A stretch of 64,000 bases of DNA from Geobacillus sp. 46C-IIa (GTDB lineage Bacteria; Bacillota; Bacilli; Bacillales; Anoxybacillaceae), in the NCBI RefSeq assembly GCF_014679505.1, contig NZ_CP061474.1, forward strand, positions 836,001 to 900,000, given 5' to 3'. Position 1 is the stretch's first letter. Each line of letters begins with the position of its first letter. A model generated the notes under the pieces. That model saw only the letters and a list, made by a program, of their open reading frames with translations. It was not told the origin of the DNA and made no database searches. Of this stretch, positions 8,260 to 16,159 are shown one piece after another. The translations under genes and the position numbers were made by a program.

Positions 8260-8423
8260 TCACCAAAACGATGCCACGAATACGTACCCTTCGTTGCAGG
8301 GGAATGGAAGCCTTCGGAGCGTTATGCCAAACGAGAGTAGCTGATCGCGAAATCGGACGCGATGAACAAGGAATCGAACAAAGCCTTTTAGGGTTTTATA
8401 AGGTTTTGGCAACGGGACATAGA

Positions 8424-8891
8424 ATGGAACGAATGACATGGGACCAATATTTTATGGCGCAAAGCCATTTGCTGGCGCTGCGCAGCACGTGCACGAGACT
8501 CGCAGTCGGGGCGACGATCGTACGCGACAAACGCATTATCGCCGGTGGGTATAACGGCTCGATCGCTGGCGGCGCCCATTGCATTGATGAAGGGTGCTAC
8601 GTCATTGACGGCCATTGCGTGCGGACGATCCACGCGGAAATGAACGCGATTTTGCAATGCGCCAAGTTTGGCGTCCCGACGGAAGGGGCGGAGATGTATG
8701 TCACCCATTTTCCGTGTTTGCATTGCTGCAAAGCGATCATTCAAAGCGGCATTCGCGCCGTGTATTATGCGCAAGATTACAAAAACCATCCGTATGCCCT
8801 TGAGTTGTTTGCCCAAGCCGGTGTCCGCCTCGTGCAAGTGCCGTTGAAGATGGACGTGTTTGCCCAGCTTTCCGGCCGAGGGGAACAATGA
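8424..8891 (+). CDS. comEB: ComE operon protein 2, dCMP deaminase-like
   Basis: A 155-residue zinc deaminase of the deoxycytidylate deaminase family. The metal site is HAEMNA with PCLHC downstream, and ARLAVGAT-like and GGYNGS segments typical of the family precede it. In Bacillus, ComEB lies in the comE operon, and its role in competence is not catalytic in an understood way. The frame is open well upstream, through the IS relic, but the family N-terminus begins at ATG 8424 (ERMTWDQYF). The ribosome binding site there is weak. It overlaps comEC by 4 nt. Confidence 0.92.
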   Translation: MERMTWDQYFMAQSHLLALRSTCTRLAVGATIVRDKRIIAGGYNGSIAGGAHCIDEGCYVIDGHCVRTIHAEMNAILQCAKFGVPTEGAEMYVTHFPCLHCCKAIIQSGIRAVYYAQDYKNHPYALELFAQAGVRLVQVPLKMDVFAQLSGRGEQ

Positions 8892-11137
8892 AAGGACAAG
8901 CCATTTATATCGCCGCGGCGGCGCTTTTAGCCGCAGCGGCTGCCTCTTTGGTCAAACCTGCCTTTTTCCTCCTTTCCGGCTATCTTCTCCTGCTTCACTT
9001 TCACCGGAAGCGTCTATTGATTCCCGCCCTGGCCGCGGCATCGTTCTTTTTCATCTATGTTCTCATTGTCGATCATTATAACAAAACGGCCCTTTCCGGC
9101 GGCCGCCATACCGTTTTGCTTCGCTTTCCCGCCCCGCCTTCGATCGACGGCGACCGGCTGCAGGCGCCGGTCAAAGCGGGTCGGGAACGGGTGCAGCTCC
9201 GTTATACGATTCGGACGCCGACGGAAAAAGCGGCGCTGCACGCCCGCCTTATGCCCGGAACGGTTTGCCGCGTCACGGGGACGCTTGAGCGCCCGCAACC
9301 GGCAAGCAATCCGTACGCCTTTGACTACCGCCGCTATTTGCGTTTCCACCGCATCCACTGGCTGTTTCTCCCCGAGACGATCGATCTTTCTGCCTGTTTT
9401 CGCGCCCATCCGACCGTGATCGAGCGGCTCGTCTCGCTTCGCGAAGCGGGCGTTCGCCGCATCGAGGCTCATCTTCCGCCGGAAGCGGCCGGCATTGCAG
9501 CCGCCCTGATTTATGGCGAGCGCCGTCAGCTCGATGACGCGGTGCTTGACGGTTATCAACAACTTGGCCTCATCCATTTGCTGGCGATTTCCGGTGGCCA
9601 TGTCACCTTGCTTGTCAGCGCGGTGTTTGCCATAGCGATCCGTTTCGTGACGCGTGAGGCGGCTGCAGTCGCTTTAATGGCCGCACTGCCCGTTTACGCG
9701 GTGCTCGCCGGCGCCTCGCCGTCAGTTTTGCGCGCTTGTGTGACAGGTATGATCATGCTTGCTGTCGCGTGGAAAAAAGGGGCGATTCACCCGCTCGATG
9801 CGTTAAGTTGGACGGCGATTGCGCTTTTCGTCTTAGATCCGTACATGATGTTTGATATTGGCTTTCAATTGTCGTTTGTGGTGACGTTTGTCCTCCTCGT
9901 TCATTTTCCGGCGCTCGTCGTTGTTCGTTCCATGATCGGGCGGCTCTTCCAAACAGCGCTTGCCGCCCAGCTCGCTGCCCTGCCGATTTTGCTTTACCAT
10001 TTTTATGAAGTTTCCGTATGGAGTGTCGTCCTCAATGTCGTGTTTGTCCCTTTGTATTCGTTTCTTATTTTGCCGTTGGCCGTTCTTGTTGCCGCTGTTC
10101 CGTTTCCCCCGCTCGTTTGGTTGTTCAGCCGCCTCATCGGGCTCACGAACACCGTTGTCCGTTTTTTCTCTGTCGATCACCCATTTTCGCTTATGCTCGG
10201 GCGTCCGGAGCCATGGTGCTTAGCCGTTTATGCCGCTGCGGTCGCGGCCGCATGGCTGTTTTGGGAGCGTGGCCGGCTGCTTCACGGCTTGGCGGCGGTG
10301 GCGGCCGCCATGGTGCTTCAGCTTGCGAGTCCATACGTTAATCCAAAAGGGGAAGTGACGGTGTTGGATGTCGGCCAAGGCGACTGCCTTTACATCGAGC
10401 TTCCTTATCGAAAAGCCGTCTACCTTATCGACACCGGCGGGACGCCGGAACTAAAGGAGGAACGGTGGCGCGGGCGAATGCGGCCGTTTTCCGTCGGCCG
10501 CGATGTCGTCGTGCCGTTTTTAAAAGCCCAAGGGGTAAGGGCAATCGACAAGCTCATTCTTACGCATGATGACGCCGACCATATTGGAGCGGCTTCCGAG
10601 GTGCTAAAAGCGGTGCGCGTCAAGCAAATCGTCACAAGCCCAAAAGCGCTGCCGGCCATCAAAGCGATGGCGCGCCCGTTTTCTGTGCCGGTTGCCGCCG
10701 CATCGAGGGGGGAACGGTGGGAGGAAGGCGGCATAACGTTTGCTGTGATTCACCCGGAGGCGGGCAGTCAAGACGACAATAACGGCTCGCTCGTCTTGTT
10801 CGCCCGGCTTGGCGGCTTAGATTGGCTGTTTGCCGGAGACATTGAGAAGGAGGCAGAACAAGCGATCATCGGCATATATCCGCAGCTGCGCGCTGATGTG
10901 CTCAAAGTTGCCCACCATGGCAGCAGAACATCGACAACAGAGCCGTTTTTGCAGGCGGTGAAACCGCGGGCGGCCATCATTTCCGTCGGCCGCTTCAACC
11001 GTTACGGCCACCCGTCTCCGGACGTGTTGGAACGGCTGAAACAACAAGGTATTCTCATTTGGCGGACAGATGAAAACGGGGCCATTCGCTATTTTTATGA
11101 TGGAAAAAGCGGAACCTTTCAAGCGATGAAACCATAG
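8888..11137 (+). CDS. comEC: DNA channel protein ComEC/Rec2
   Basis: ComEC forms the membrane channel for single-stranded DNA in transformation. The 749-residue protein has an N-terminal pair of membrane segments, an extracellular OB-like region, the Competence domain with many membrane segments (roughly 200-480) and a C-terminal metallo-beta-lactamase-like domain starting at DVGQGDCLYIEL and carrying THDDADHIG and AHHGS motifs. Length is normal. The ATG overlaps the comEB stop. With ComEA and ComEB intact, the uptake operon appears functional despite the upstream relic, though the relic could affect transcription. Confidence 0.95.
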   Translation: MKGQAIYIAAAALLAAAAASLVKPAFFLLSGYLLLLHFHRKRLLIPALAAASFFFIYVLIVDHYNKTALSGGRHTVLLRFPAPPSIDGDRLQAPVKAGRERVQLRYTIRTPTEKAALHARLMPGTVCRVTGTLERPQPASNPYAFDYRRYLRFHRIHWLFLPETIDLSACFRAHPTVIERLVSLREAGVRRIEAHLPPEAAGIAAALIYGERRQLDDAVLDGYQQLGLIHLLAISGGHVTLLVSAVFAIAIRFVTREAAAVALMAALPVYAVLAGASPSVLRACVTGMIMLAVAWKKGAIHPLDALSWTAIALFVLDPYMMFDIGFQLSFVVTFVLLVHFPALVVVRSMIGRLFQTALAAQLAALPILLYHFYEVSVWSVVLNVVFVPLYSFLILPLAVLVAAVPFPPLVWLFSRLIGLTNTVVRFFSVDHPFSLMLGRPEPWCLAVYAAAVAAAWLFWERGRLLHGLAAVAAAMVLQLASPYVNPKGEVTVLDVGQGDCLYIELPYRKAVYLIDTGGTPELKEERWRGRMRPFSVGRDVVVPFLKAQGVRAIDKLILTHDDADHIGAASEVLKAVRVKQIVTSPKALPAIKAMARPFSVPVAAASRGERWEEGGITFAVIHPEAGSQDDNNGSLVLFARLGGLDWLFAGDIEKEAEQAIIGIYPQLRADVLKVAHHGSRTSTTEPFLQAVKPRAAIISVGRFNRYGHPSPDVLERLKQQGILIWRTDENGAIRYFYDGKSGTFQAMKP

Positions 11138-11201
11138 AATGTAGTGCATAAAAAAACGGAACCTTTCTCGTCGATCCAACGAGCGCATATTAGCAAAAAA
11201 G

Positions 11202-11232
11202 AAAAAAGGATTGCTTATGTAAGCAATCCTTT
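11202..11232 (-). terminator. Rho-independent terminator of yqzM
   Basis: The perfect 13-bp stem AAAGGATTGCTTA / TAAGCAATCCTTT around a 2-nt loop overlaps the yqzM stop codon. On the minus strand it is followed by a run of T residues. It may also stop comEC read-through. Confidence 0.85.
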
Positions 11233-11368
11233 ACCGGCCGAAAAATTCGATCAGCGTCGCGATGATGAACATCGTCGCGAAAAAGCCGAACGATACGATA
11301 AACCCGACGGCGGAATCGACGGCGTCATTCCGTTGGCTTTGCACTTCCTTTTCAAATACGTTCATCAT
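11231..11368 (-). CDS. yqzM: Small membrane protein YqzM
   Basis: A 45-residue protein whose sequence NVFEKEVQSQRNDAVDSAVGF followed by a single hydrophobic segment (about 21-40) matches YqzM, found opposite comEC/holA in Bacillaceae. Function is unknown. The start is placed at the ATG-ATG pair behind GAGGAGGGGG; the second ATG at 11365 is equally possible. The longer upstream open frame reads through the ribosome binding site and is not coding. Confidence 0.85.
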   Translation of the reverse strand: MMNVFEKEVQSQRNDAVDSAVGFIVSFGFFATMFIIATLIEFFGR

Positions 11369-11551
11369 TTTCCCCCTCCTCGTGCAATCATTTTTAGTAT
11401 AGACGAAAACGCTAAAAAAATCTACCGCCGCCTGTCCATTTTCCTTCCTTGACAACAGTTGACACAAATACTTTCAAACAGCCGGGAAAACATAAAAATA
11501 ACCCGCTGGCAAATAAGGTCCTAGGACTTATTGGCCGGCGTTTATATAAAG

Positions 11552-11632
11552 GGGAACCGGTTTTTTCGACAGCCGGTTCCCTTGTAAAATGGCGAAAAAC
11601 GGTGTATCTTTCTAGCAGGGAATCTTGCTAGA
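11552..11632. other. Structured leader upstream of holA
   Basis: Two strong inverted repeats lie just before holA: GGGAACCGG (11552-11560) with CCGGTTCCC (11573-11581), and TCTAGCA (11611-11617) with TGCTAGA (11626-11632). A further palindrome AAGGTCCTAGGACTT lies near 11516-11530. None is followed by a clear T tract. They may be leader-RNA hairpins. Confidence 0.5.
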
Positions 11633-11648
11633 GAATGGAGAAGGGAAC

Positions 11649-12668
11649 ATGCTCGAACGCGTATGGGGAAACATTGAAAAACGACGGTTTTCTCCCCTTT
11701 ATTTATTATATGGCAGCGAGCCGTTTTTATTAATGGAAACGTACGAACGGTTGGTGAAGGCGGCGCTTGGCGAGGAAGAGCGCGAGTGGAACTCAGCGGT
11801 GTACGACTGTGAGGAAACGCCGGTGCAGGCGGCGCTTGAAGAGGCGGAGACGGTGCCGTTTTTCGGAGAACGGCGCGTCATTCTCATCAAACATCCGTAT
11901 TTTTTTACGGCTGAAAAAGAGAAGGAGATCGAGCACGACTTGGCAAAGCTGGAGGCATACATAAAAGCGCCGGCGCCGTTTTCGATCGTCGTCTTTTTTG
12001 CGCCGTATGACAAGCTTGATGAGCGGAAAAAAATCACGAAACTCGCCAAAGAGCACTGCGAAGTCGCCGTTGCCGCCCCGCTCGCCGAGGGGGAGCTGCG
12101 CGCCTGGGTGCGGCAACGGATCGAGGGCCAAGGGGCGCGGGTGGATAACGAAGCGATCGATGTGCTCTTGCGGCGAGCCGGAACGCAGCTGGCTGCATTG
12201 GCCAACGAGATCGATAAACTCGCTTTGTTTGCCGGGCCGGGCGGGACGGTGGAGGCAGCGGCTGTCGAGCATCTTGTTGCCCGCACGCCGGAAGAAAATG
12301 TGTTCGTTCTTGTCGAGCAAGTCGCGAAGCGCGACATTCCGGCAGCATTGCAGACGTTTTATGATTTGCTGGAAAACAATGAAGAGCCGATCAAAATTTT
12401 GGCGTTGCTCGCCGGCCATTTTCGCCTGTTGGCGCAAGTGAAATGGCTCGCCCAAGCGGGCTACGGGCAGCCGCAAATCGCTTCTGCGCTGAAAGTGCAT
12501 CCGTTTCGCGTCAAGCTCGCTCTTGGCCAGGCCGCCCGCTTTTCCGAGCAGGAACTGGCTGAGGCGATTGACGCACTGGCCGCCGCTGATTACGAGGTGA
12601 AAAGCGGAGCTATGGACCGCCGGTTGGCCGTTGAGCTGCTGCTTATGCGTTGGGGCGGCCGACGGTGA
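11649..12668 (+). CDS. holA: DNA polymerase III delta subunit
   Basis: HolA (YqeN) opens the beta sliding clamp ring as part of the clamp loader. The 339-residue protein begins with LERVWGNIEKRRFSPLYLLYGSEPFLL, the family N-terminal strand-loop equivalent to a degenerate P-loop, and ends with the helical collar domain (ALLAGHFRLLAQVKWL). The ATG at 11649 lies 6 nt after GAGAAGGG; an in-frame start at 11625 is less likely. It is followed by its own terminator and the convergent rpsT. Confidence 0.93.
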   Translation: MLERVWGNIEKRRFSPLYLLYGSEPFLLMETYERLVKAALGEEEREWNSAVYDCEETPVQAALEEAETVPFFGERRVILIKHPYFFTAEKEKEIEHDLAKLEAYIKAPAPFSIVVFFAPYDKLDERKKITKLAKEHCEVAVAAPLAEGELRAWVRQRIEGQGARVDNEAIDVLLRRAGTQLAALANEIDKLALFAGPGGTVEAAAVEHLVARTPEENVFVLVEQVAKRDIPAALQTFYDLLENNEEPIKILALLAGHFRLLAQVKWLAQAGYGQPQIASALKVHPFRVKLALGQAARFSEQELAEAIDALAAADYEVKSGAMDRRLAVELLLMRWGGRR

Positions 12669-12671
12669 AGC

Positions 12672-12719
12672 AAAACCGGCGCTGTTCCCTGTGCGACCAT
12701 AGGCAAAGCCGGTTTTTTT
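12672..12719 (+). terminator. Terminator after holA
   Basis: AAAACCGGC (12672-12680) pairs with GCCGGTTTT (12708-12716) and is followed by further T residues. The loop is 27 nt. Confidence 0.7.
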
Positions 12720-12780
12720 CGCAATGATGACATTGACTAGTCGGCGGGGCTTCATCCTTTTATCTTTCATTAGGGAAACA

Positions 12781-12808
12781 AAAAACGACCTGGCGCCAGG
12801 TCGTTTTT
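12781..12808 (-). terminator. Bidirectional terminator after rpsT
   Basis: A perfect 28-bp palindrome, AAAAACGACCTGGC and its complement, lies directly after the rpsT stop, with a T tract on both strands. Confidence 0.88.
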
Positions 12809-12810
12809 CA

Positions 12811-13080
12811 TTAGGAAGCTTGGATGCTGTTTAATTTTTTCGCTAAGCGCGATTTTTGCCGGCTGGCGGCATTTTTATGGATAAGGCCTTTGCTTGCGGC
12901 TTTGTCTAACTTCTTCGAAGCGATAATGAACGCTTCTTGCGCTTTTTCCACGTCTTTTAACTCAACGAGCGCTTCAAATTTTTTGATCGCCGTGCGCATG
13001 GCCGATTTCATCGAGGCGTTGTGAGCCCGACGTTTTTCGCTCGTTTTCGCGCGTTTGATCGCCGATTTAATGTTAGCCAC
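12811..13080 (-). CDS. rpsT: 30S ribosomal protein S20
   Basis: The 89-residue, lysine/arginine-rich helical protein binds 16S rRNA. The N-terminus [17 protein letters not shown] and the segment [20 protein letters not shown] are diagnostic. It starts with GTG behind GGAGGTGA. It is monocistronic, with its own promoter at 13141-13169 and terminator, and converges with holA as in B. subtilis. Confidence 0.97.
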   Translation of the reverse strand: MANIKSAIKRAKTSEKRRAHNASMKSAMRTAIKKFEALVELKDVEKAQEAFIIASKKLDKAASKGLIHKNAASRQKSRLAKKLNSIQAS

Positions 13081-13140
13081 GTCCGTTCACCTCCATTACC
13101 GTTCCTATTCTCGCTGTGAACAACAGGAAGAACAAATGTT

Positions 13141-13169
13141 ATTCTATCAAACGTGTTTTGATTATGCAA
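13141..13169 (-). promoter_or_regulatory. SigA-type promoter of rpsT
   Basis: On the minus strand TTGCAT (13169-13164) and TAGAAT (13146-13141) are separated by 17 bp, about 60 bp before the rpsT start. Confidence 0.65.
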
Positions 13170-13200
13170 GAGGATTCAAGCGAAAATCCTTTACGAAACA

Positions 13201-13231
13201 TGAATGACCAAGCCCCATTGCGGCGACAATA
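13201..13231 (+). promoter_or_regulatory. Candidate SigG-type promoter of gpr
   Basis: TGAATG (13201) and GACAATA (13225-13231) are spaced by 18 bp and resemble the SigG consensus (TGAATA / CATACTA). SigG control of gpr is known in Bacillus. The match is partial. Confidence 0.4.
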
Positions 13232-13262
13232 AAAGAAAACGGCATGAACGAGGAGGAACGAT

Positions 13263-14381
13263 ATGGAACAGCCGCTCGATTTACGCATGTATTCGGTGCG
13301 CACCGACTTAGCGATCGAAGCCCATGAGATCGCGGTCGAGGAGCGCTTACAGCAAAAAAAAGAAAGCGCCTCGCCGATTGAAGGAGTCATCATTCACGAT
13401 CAAGAGATCGACGGCGTCAAGCTGTCGCACGTGCACGTGACAGAGCAAGGATCGGCATCGATCGGCAAAAAACCGGGCCATTATTTGACGATCGAAGCGC
13501 AAGGCATCCGCGAACAAAATACGGAATTGCAGCAAAAAGTGCAGCGCATTTTTTCCGAGCAGCTCAGCGCCTTTCTCAAGCGGCTTCGCATCCCGGATGG
13601 GGCAAGCTGCCTGATCGTCGGACTCGGCAACCAAAATGTCACCCCTGACGCGCTTGGTCCGCTGACGGTTGAAAACGTGCTCGTCACCCGCCATTTGTTT
13701 CAATTGCAGCCGGAAAGCGTTGAAGAAGGATTCCGACCGGTCAGCGCCCTCGCCCCGGGGGTGATGGGAACGACCGGCATTGAGACGAGCGACATCATCG
13801 ACGGCGTCGTCCGAAAAACGAAGCCGGATTTTGTCATCGTCATCGACGCCTTGGCCGCCCGCTCGATCGAACGGGTCAACGCAACAATCCAAATTTCCGA
13901 CACCGGCATCCATCCTGGTTCCGGGGTTGGCAACAAGCGGAAAGAGCTGAGCTATGAGACGCTCGGCATCCCGGTCATTTCGATCGGTGTCCCGACAGTC
14001 GTTGATGCTGTCTCGATCACAAGCGACACGATCGACTTCATTTTAAAACATTTCGGCCGCGAGATGCGCGAAGGGCAGCGGCCATCAGGCGCTCTCGCTC
14101 CGGCCGGTTGGACGTTCGGGCGCAAAAAGAAGTTGACAGAACAAGATATGCCGTCGCCGCAAGAACGGTCGACGTTTCTCGGCATGGTCGGCACGCTCGG
14201 CGATGAAGAAAAGCGCCGCCTTATTTATGAAGTGCTCGCCCCGCTCGGCCATAATTTAATGGTGACGCCGAAGGAGGTCGATTCGTTTATCGGCGATATG
14301 GCGAACTTACTGGCCGGCGGCTTGAACGCGGCGCTGCATCGGCAAGTCGATCAAGGCAATACGGGCTCGTACACCCATTAG
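13263..14381 (+). CDS. gpr: Spore germination protease GPR
   Basis: GPR (family A25) degrades small acid-soluble spore proteins at germination. The 372-residue zymogen begins [19 protein letters not shown]; the family is autoprocessed near the TDL segment to remove a short propeptide. Conserved blocks such as [23 protein letters not shown] and VIDALAARS are intact. The ATG follows GAGGAGG. It is followed by spoIIP, giving a sporulation pair as in B. subtilis. Confidence 0.96.
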   Translation: MEQPLDLRMYSVRTDLAIEAHEIAVEERLQQKKESASPIEGVIIHDQEIDGVKLSHVHVTEQGSASIGKKPGHYLTIEAQGIREQNTELQQKVQRIFSEQLSAFLKRLRIPDGASCLIVGLGNQNVTPDALGPLTVENVLVTRHLFQLQPESVEEGFRPVSALAPGVMGTTGIETSDIIDGVVRKTKPDFVIVIDALAARSIERVNATIQISDTGIHPGSGVGNKRKELSYETLGIPVISIGVPTVVDAVSITSDTIDFILKHFGREMREGQRPSGALAPAGWTFGRKKKLTEQDMPSPQERSTFLGMVGTLGDEEKRRLIYEVLAPLGHNLMVTPKEVDSFIGDMANLLAGGLNAALHRQVDQGNTGSYTH

Positions 14382-14413
14382 GCAAAAAACGGTTCTATCT
14401 TTTCCCGCTTGGC

Positions 14414-14421
14414 CATACGTT
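14414..14421 (+). promoter_or_regulatory. Candidate SigE -10 element before spoIIP
   Basis: CATACGTT differs from the SigE -10 consensus (CATACAnT) at one position and lies 35 bp before the spoIIP start. The -35 region, around CTATCT near 14395-14400, is weak. spoIIP is SigE dependent in B. subtilis. Confidence 0.4.
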
Positions 14422-14455
14422 AAAGTGAGGAGACAAGCCGGGAAAGGGTGGGAAT

Positions 14456-15655
14456 ATGAAACGAGGGCGCTCTTCAAACGTTGTGATCACCGTTCCAGGA
14501 GCCAGCTTAAAAAAACTGTTTATGCTCGTCATTGTTGGATGCATGATGATGTTTATGCTCGTCGGAGCGCTGACGTCGCTGCGTCCGGAATACCGCCCGT
14601 CGTCATCGTCGCTTAACGATATGGCGGCCCATTTTCCGGAAGAAACGTTCATCCGCCTGTTCGGGCTTGAAAACCGTTATTTTGCCCAGCTGCTGCCGAA
14701 GGAGCGGCAACAGACGAATTACTCGTCGCTGTTGTTCCGCCTGGCGACAAGCATCAATCCCGACGACCCGCGCAGCCTGCTCGGCAGCGAGCTGCCGGGC
14801 TTTGCCTTATATGACAGCAAAATTTTGATCGCCGGCGAAGGGACGGATTACACGAACATTCCGTATGAATCGGCGCCGCCGCTTGAGGTGATGCTCGCTG
14901 AGCGGCAAGCGTCAGTGGAGGAGCTGGAACAAGCGGAGCAAAACCAAGACGAAAAGCCGCTCCCGCCGCCGGCGCAGACGACGGGAGGAAGAGAAGTCGT
15001 CTACATTTACCATACACATACGCGCGAGTCGTATTTGCCGGCCTTAAAAGGCGTGACCGATCCGGATTTGGCGTTTCACCAAAGCGTAAACGTGACGAAA
15101 GTCGGAGAAAAACTAATGGAAGAATTAGAGAAGCGGGGAATTGGCGCGCAAATTAACAAAACCGATATTGAAGCCGAGCTGTTGAAAAAAGGGATGAAAT
15201 ACGGCCAGGCGTACGATATGTCGCGGCAAACGGTCGTCGCGGCAATGAAGCAAAACCGCGACTTGCAATATTTCATCGATATTCACCGCGATGCGCATCG
15301 GCGGAAGCATACGACGACGACGATCAATGGCGTCGATTATGCACGTGTGGCCTTTATTGTCGGCGGCGAGAACGCGGAATACGAGAAAAACTTGCAGTTG
15401 GCGACGGAGCTTCATCATTTGCTGCAAAAAAAATATCCGGGGCTAAGCCGCGGAGTCATTAAGAAGCAAGGGGCGGGAACGGACGGAAAGTTTAATCAAG
15501 ATTTATCCGGGAACGCGATTTTAGTGGAATTTGGCGGCGTCGATAATACGTTTGCCGAGCTGTTCCGTTCGGCGGCGGCGTTTGCCGATGTGTTCAGCGA
15601 ATATTACTGGCAGGCGGAAAAAGTCGAGGCGCCGGCTCCGGCAGAGAAAAAGTAA
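14456..15655 (+). CDS. spoIIP: Stage II sporulation protein P (engulfment peptidoglycan hydrolase)
   Basis: SpoIIP works with SpoIID and SpoIIM to remodel septal peptidoglycan during engulfment, acting as an amidase and endopeptidase. The 399-residue protein has an N-terminal membrane anchor at about 20-42 and a C-terminal SpoIIP domain containing YIYHTHTRESYLP, FIDIHRDAHRRK and LVEFGGVDNT, which include the predicted zinc-binding histidines and the late glutamate. A Pro/Glu-rich linker (about 150-180) separates the parts. The ATG follows AAAGGGTGGG. yqxA follows after 13 bp. Confidence 0.95.
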   Translation: MKRGRSSNVVITVPGASLKKLFMLVIVGCMMMFMLVGALTSLRPEYRPSSSSLNDMAAHFPEETFIRLFGLENRYFAQLLPKERQQTNYSSLLFRLATSINPDDPRSLLGSELPGFALYDSKILIAGEGTDYTNIPYESAPPLEVMLAERQASVEELEQAEQNQDEKPLPPPAQTTGGREVVYIYHTHTRESYLPALKGVTDPDLAFHQSVNVTKVGEKLMEELEKRGIGAQINKTDIEAELLKKGMKYGQAYDMSRQTVVAAMKQNRDLQYFIDIHRDAHRRKHTTTTINGVDYARVAFIVGGENAEYEKNLQLATELHHLLQKKYPGLSRGVIKKQGAGTDGKFNQDLSGNAILVEFGGVDNTFAELFRSAAAFADVFSEYYWQAEKVEAPAPAEKK

Positions 15656-15668
15656 AGGGGCGTCGTAT

Positions 15669-16007
15669 ATGGCAAGATGGTTCATTCGGTTTAGTGCAGC
15701 GCTCTTTCTCCTTTTTTTCGGTGTGCTGTTTGGCATGCAGCAGGCGCATCACGGCATGGAACGGATGCGTGGCTATGCCGACCCGTCGTTTCCGTCCGTT
15801 ATTCAGATCGAGAAAAATGGGAACGGAGAGCTTGAAGCGGCGGTGTTCGGACAGACGGTGACAGCGAGTGATTTGCAGGAAAAACAGGAAACGATTCAGG
15901 AGCTAAAAACGTTCAATCTTTTTTCTGAACTCGGCCGGCAGTTTGCTGACGCGGCGACGGCGTTCATGGAAACGTTGCTTTCGCTCGTTGGCCGCGCGTT
16001 TAGTTAG
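15669..16007 (+). CDS. yqxA: YqxA family protein (DUF3679)
   Basis: A 112-residue protein with an N-terminal hydrophobic segment (about 4-20) and a soluble helical remainder, matching YqxA that follows spoIIP in Bacillaceae. Function is unknown. The open frame extends upstream inside spoIIP, but ATG 15669 is preceded by AAAGGGG and gives the membrane-anchor N-terminus. Its position suggests co-expression with spoIIP during sporulation. Confidence 0.85.
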   Translation: MARWFIRFSAALFLLFFGVLFGMQQAHHGMERMRGYADPSFPSVIQIEKNGNGELEAAVFGQTVTASDLQEKQETIQELKTFNLFSELGRQFADAATAFMETLLSLVGRAFS

Positions 16008-16050
16008 CCGGTTTGCCGATTTCCGGACGGATCAAAAAAAGATTGTTGCT

Positions 16051-16073
16051 CCGCCAAGTATGGCGGTTTTTTG
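16051..16073 (+). terminator. Terminator after spoIIP-yqxA
   Basis: CCGCCA / TGGCGG stem with an AGTA loop followed by TTTTTTG. Confidence 0.85.
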
Positions 16074-16088
16074 TTTTTGTCTTGGTCA

Positions 16089-16117
16089 TTGAATCTTCTT
16101 CGCACTGTTGCTATAAT
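16089..16117 (+). promoter_or_regulatory. SigA-type promoter of lepA
   Basis: TTGAAT (16089-16094) and a perfect TATAAT (16112-16117) are 17 bp apart, 43 bp before the lepA ATG. Confidence 0.7.
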
Positions 16118-16159
16118 CAAAGCTAGTGTAGTTTTGCGAAGAAGCAGGAGTGAGAGACA

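Larger units (their letters stand above)
7464..8400 (+). mobile_element. Decayed IS607-type element with internal deletion
   Basis: Two broken reading frames lie between comEA and comEB. The first resembles the C-terminal part of an IS607 serine recombinase (TnpA), the second the RuvC half of TnpB. The C-terminus of TnpA and the N-terminus of TnpB are missing and the two fragments meet near 7660. After tnpB, the sequence at 8260-8370 (with a CCTTCGTTGCAGGGG-type segment) resembles the noncoding 3' region that follows tnpB in such elements. No intact ends or target duplication could be defined, so limits are approximate. Confidence 0.7.

Noticed and set aside
8178..8423. Upstream extension of the comEB frame through the IS relic
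   Set aside because: The extension encodes tnpB 3' and noncoding sequence in another frame; the deaminase family N-terminus starts at 8424.
11793..12770. Minus-strand open frame of 325 codons opposite holA
   Set aside because: Antisense to a clear holA; composition and lack of motifs indicate a shadow frame.
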